Below are positions 62,459 through 64,000 of a stretch of DNA of 64,000 nt, in pieces. How positions within the stretch are numbered: the stretch's first letter is position 1; every line of letters begins with the position of its first letter. The DNA comes from Cherax quadricarinatus. Lineage: Eukaryota > Arthropoda > Malacostraca > Decapoda > Parastacidae. The position numbers were made by a program, and so were the translations under genes. The notes under the pieces were generated by a model, which was not told the DNA's origin, ran no database searches, and saw nothing but the letters and a program-made list of their open reading frames with translations. The stretch covers positions 62,001 through 126,000 of the forward strand of contig NC_091293.1 in NCBI RefSeq assembly GCF_038502225.1, read 5' to 3'.

Positions 62459-63424
62459 CTAAAGCACTTTGGTCATATAGAGAATAGTCACTAATAAACA
62501 TAATGAAATTGATATTGTCTATGTGTTGTGCTAGAATGAGCTAAAGTACAACTAGGTATAAACTAATACTATAAAAAAAATCAAATTACAAGTGGCACCA
62601 GACTCACTCTTGTAATTGCACTAAGGTCTAATATAATGAATTTAGTGTTGTGTATGTATTTAGTTAGAATGAGCTAAAATACAACTAGGTATAGTTAGTT
62701 TAGGTGTTGTCTATGTATTGAGCTAGAATGAGCTAAAGTACAACTAGGTATAAACTTATAATATAAAAATACAAATTAAAATGGTACTTGCAATTGCACT
62801 AGAGTCTGGTATAAGTTGTTAACAAGAACAAGAGTATAACTAGATTTAAATTCACAAAATAAAATTCACAAATTAAAGTACCTAAAGAACAATAAGTAAA
62901 AAATAAGAATGGCAATGACTTGGTTATAATATGATAGTAAGATGGTAGACAGGTACACAGGTACAAAGGATAATATAAAGGTTGGAGTTGAATATACAAA
63001 CTTGAAAATTTGGCAAGAAAAGGTTAAGAAAAGTATAAAATAATGATTAATGTACAAAAGTAAAATTGACTGGTAGTAAATATGGTGTTTAATCAAATTT
63101 TAGTAAGAAATAATGATTACAAAAAAAATTAATTAGCAAAAATAAATTGAAAAAGTAATGTTTATTTCAAGTATTAAATTTTAAGAACAGTTATTTGGAT
63201 TCAACATATTTCACTGGTAGTTATACTAGAGGTTATTTGGCAGTACAAGGTATTTAAGAGTACTCTAAGATAGTAATTGTGGTACTAAAACAGGTTATGG
63301 TAATTAGACAAGTAATGGTAATTAAATGAGGTCAAAAATGTTAAGAGTAAATTGTACTGATAGTAAAAATTGTAATTAATTACTAATTTTAGTAAGTAAT
63401 ATCAATTAATAGTATTTAAAAAAA
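62459..63424. other. AT-rich sequence with short tandem repeats, probable LINE 5' UTR
   Basis: Three partial direct repeats share agaatgagctaaa(g/a)tacaac followed by taggtata: about 62,530-62,560, 62,668-62,695 and 62,728-62,755. Two of them also share a later ttgcaattgcacta-like phrase (62,610 and 62,790). Repeated 5' UTR blocks are common in LINEs, and this lies directly upstream of the LINE coding region. From about 62,820 to 63,424 it is simple AT-rich sequence without gene-like frames. Confidence 0.45.
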
Positions 63425-63724
63425 TAAGATAAGATAAGATTTCGTTCGGATTTTTAATCCCCGGAGGGTTAGCCACCCTGGATAACCCAAGAAAGTCAGT
63501 GCGTCATCGAGGACTGTCTAACTTATTTCCATTGGGGTCCTTAATCTTGTCCCCCAGGATGCGACCCACACCAGTCGACTAACACCCAGGTACCTATTTG
63601 CTGCTAGGTGAACAGGACAACAGGTGTAAGGAAACGTGTCGAAATGTTTCCACCCGCCGGGAATCGAACCCGGGCCCTCCGTGTGTGAAGCGGGAGCTTT
63701 AGCCACCGGGCCACCGGGCCACCT
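63425..63724 (-). mobile_element. tRNA-derived SINE, second copy
   Basis: Same family and orientation as 61,942-62,233, with the B box at 63,670-63,660 and a longer tail of TCTTA units (63,425-63,440 on the plus strand). The two copies differ at only scattered positions, for example cacccagg against caccctgg and aagtgtcgaaattttt against acgtgtcgaaatgttt. No convincing target duplication could be matched. The frame at 63,518-63,706 is SINE sequence, not a gene. Confidence 0.88.
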
Positions 63725-64000
63725 CGAGGTAGTAATATGGACAGAGTAAGTATCAATTCAGCTAATATTTAAGCAAACAATTGTAAATAAGAAAATTACT
63801 TAAGGTGACTTATGCTTACTTGTAAAATCACATAATTAGGTAGTTGATTATTTAATTACTAAGAGATTGTACTATGAAATTTGAACAATAATGGAGCAAA
63901 ACATACTCTACACTACGTACGCTTTTAGGTTGGACATTGTTTAGTTATTCTCTGTGAGATTAGCATCCCTGAGAAATCGTGATAGATCATTCTCGTTCGT
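63725..64000. other. Unassigned AT-rich sequence
   Basis: No open frame, repeat or motif recognised. It may continue the LINE 5' region interrupted by the SINE or be ordinary intergenic DNA. Confidence 0.4.

Noticed and set aside
63400..63745. Target duplication for the second tRNA-type SINE
   Set aside because: tagtaatat-like phrases occur on both sides, but the region is full of such AT words and no unique pairing could be chosen.

Overview
The window looks like animal genomic DNA, most probably from a decapod crustacean. The evidence is the absence of bacterial-style gene packing, an enormous AT-rich satellite, Ty3/gypsy and non-LTR retrotransposons, and two copies of a tRNA-headed SINE that I associate with decapods (recognised by eye, not searched). 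I see no intact host gene. All coding potential belongs to mobile elements, and every one of them is broken or cut by the 100-N gap.

Region 1 (1-51,059) is one satellite family of about 400-413 bp AT-rich monomers. It lies in three blocks: forward (1-22,072), inverted (22,073-38,999) and forward again (39,000-51,059). The forward blocks carry a higher-order repeat of about 2.55-2.6 kb, and the inverted block carries a different one of about 3.2 kb. Each monomer contains a pair of imperfect inverted arms. A divergent monomer type appears twice, once inside the first block and once exactly at the right-hand orientation switch.

Region 2 (51,060-54,561, minus strand) is a Ty3/gypsy element inserted at the visible edge of the satellite. 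It has a 3' LTR, a polypurine tract and a pol region (RT, RNase H, integrase). It is cut inside RT by the gap at 54,562-54,661, which is exactly 100 N and therefore probably of unknown true length.

Region 3 (54,662-58,376) is a plus-strand non-LTR retrotransposon fragment (endonuclease-RT linker). It is split by a 3.3-kb LTR element (54,814-58,135) flanked by CTTAT target duplications. The LTR element has no pol genes. It carries a cluster of five TGACGTCA palindromes and has captured the 3' end of another LINE.

Region 4 (58,384 to about 62,460 or beyond, minus strand) is a nearly complete CR1/Jockey-like LINE with endonuclease, RT, C-terminal tail and a 3' pentanucleotide tail. It is damaged by stops, a frameshift, a 64-bp tandem duplication and two SINE insertions, one with a 10-bp and one with a 7-bp target duplication. 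Beyond it lie AT-rich sequence with short tandem repeats, probably its 5' UTR, a second copy of the tRNA-derived SINE (63,425-63,724), and unassigned sequence to the end.

The elements give a relative insertion order. The plus LINE fragment came first, then the LTR element and the minus LINE within or against it, then the SINEs inside the minus LINE. The least ordinary material is the architecture of the satellite and the palindrome cluster in the non-autonomous LTR element.
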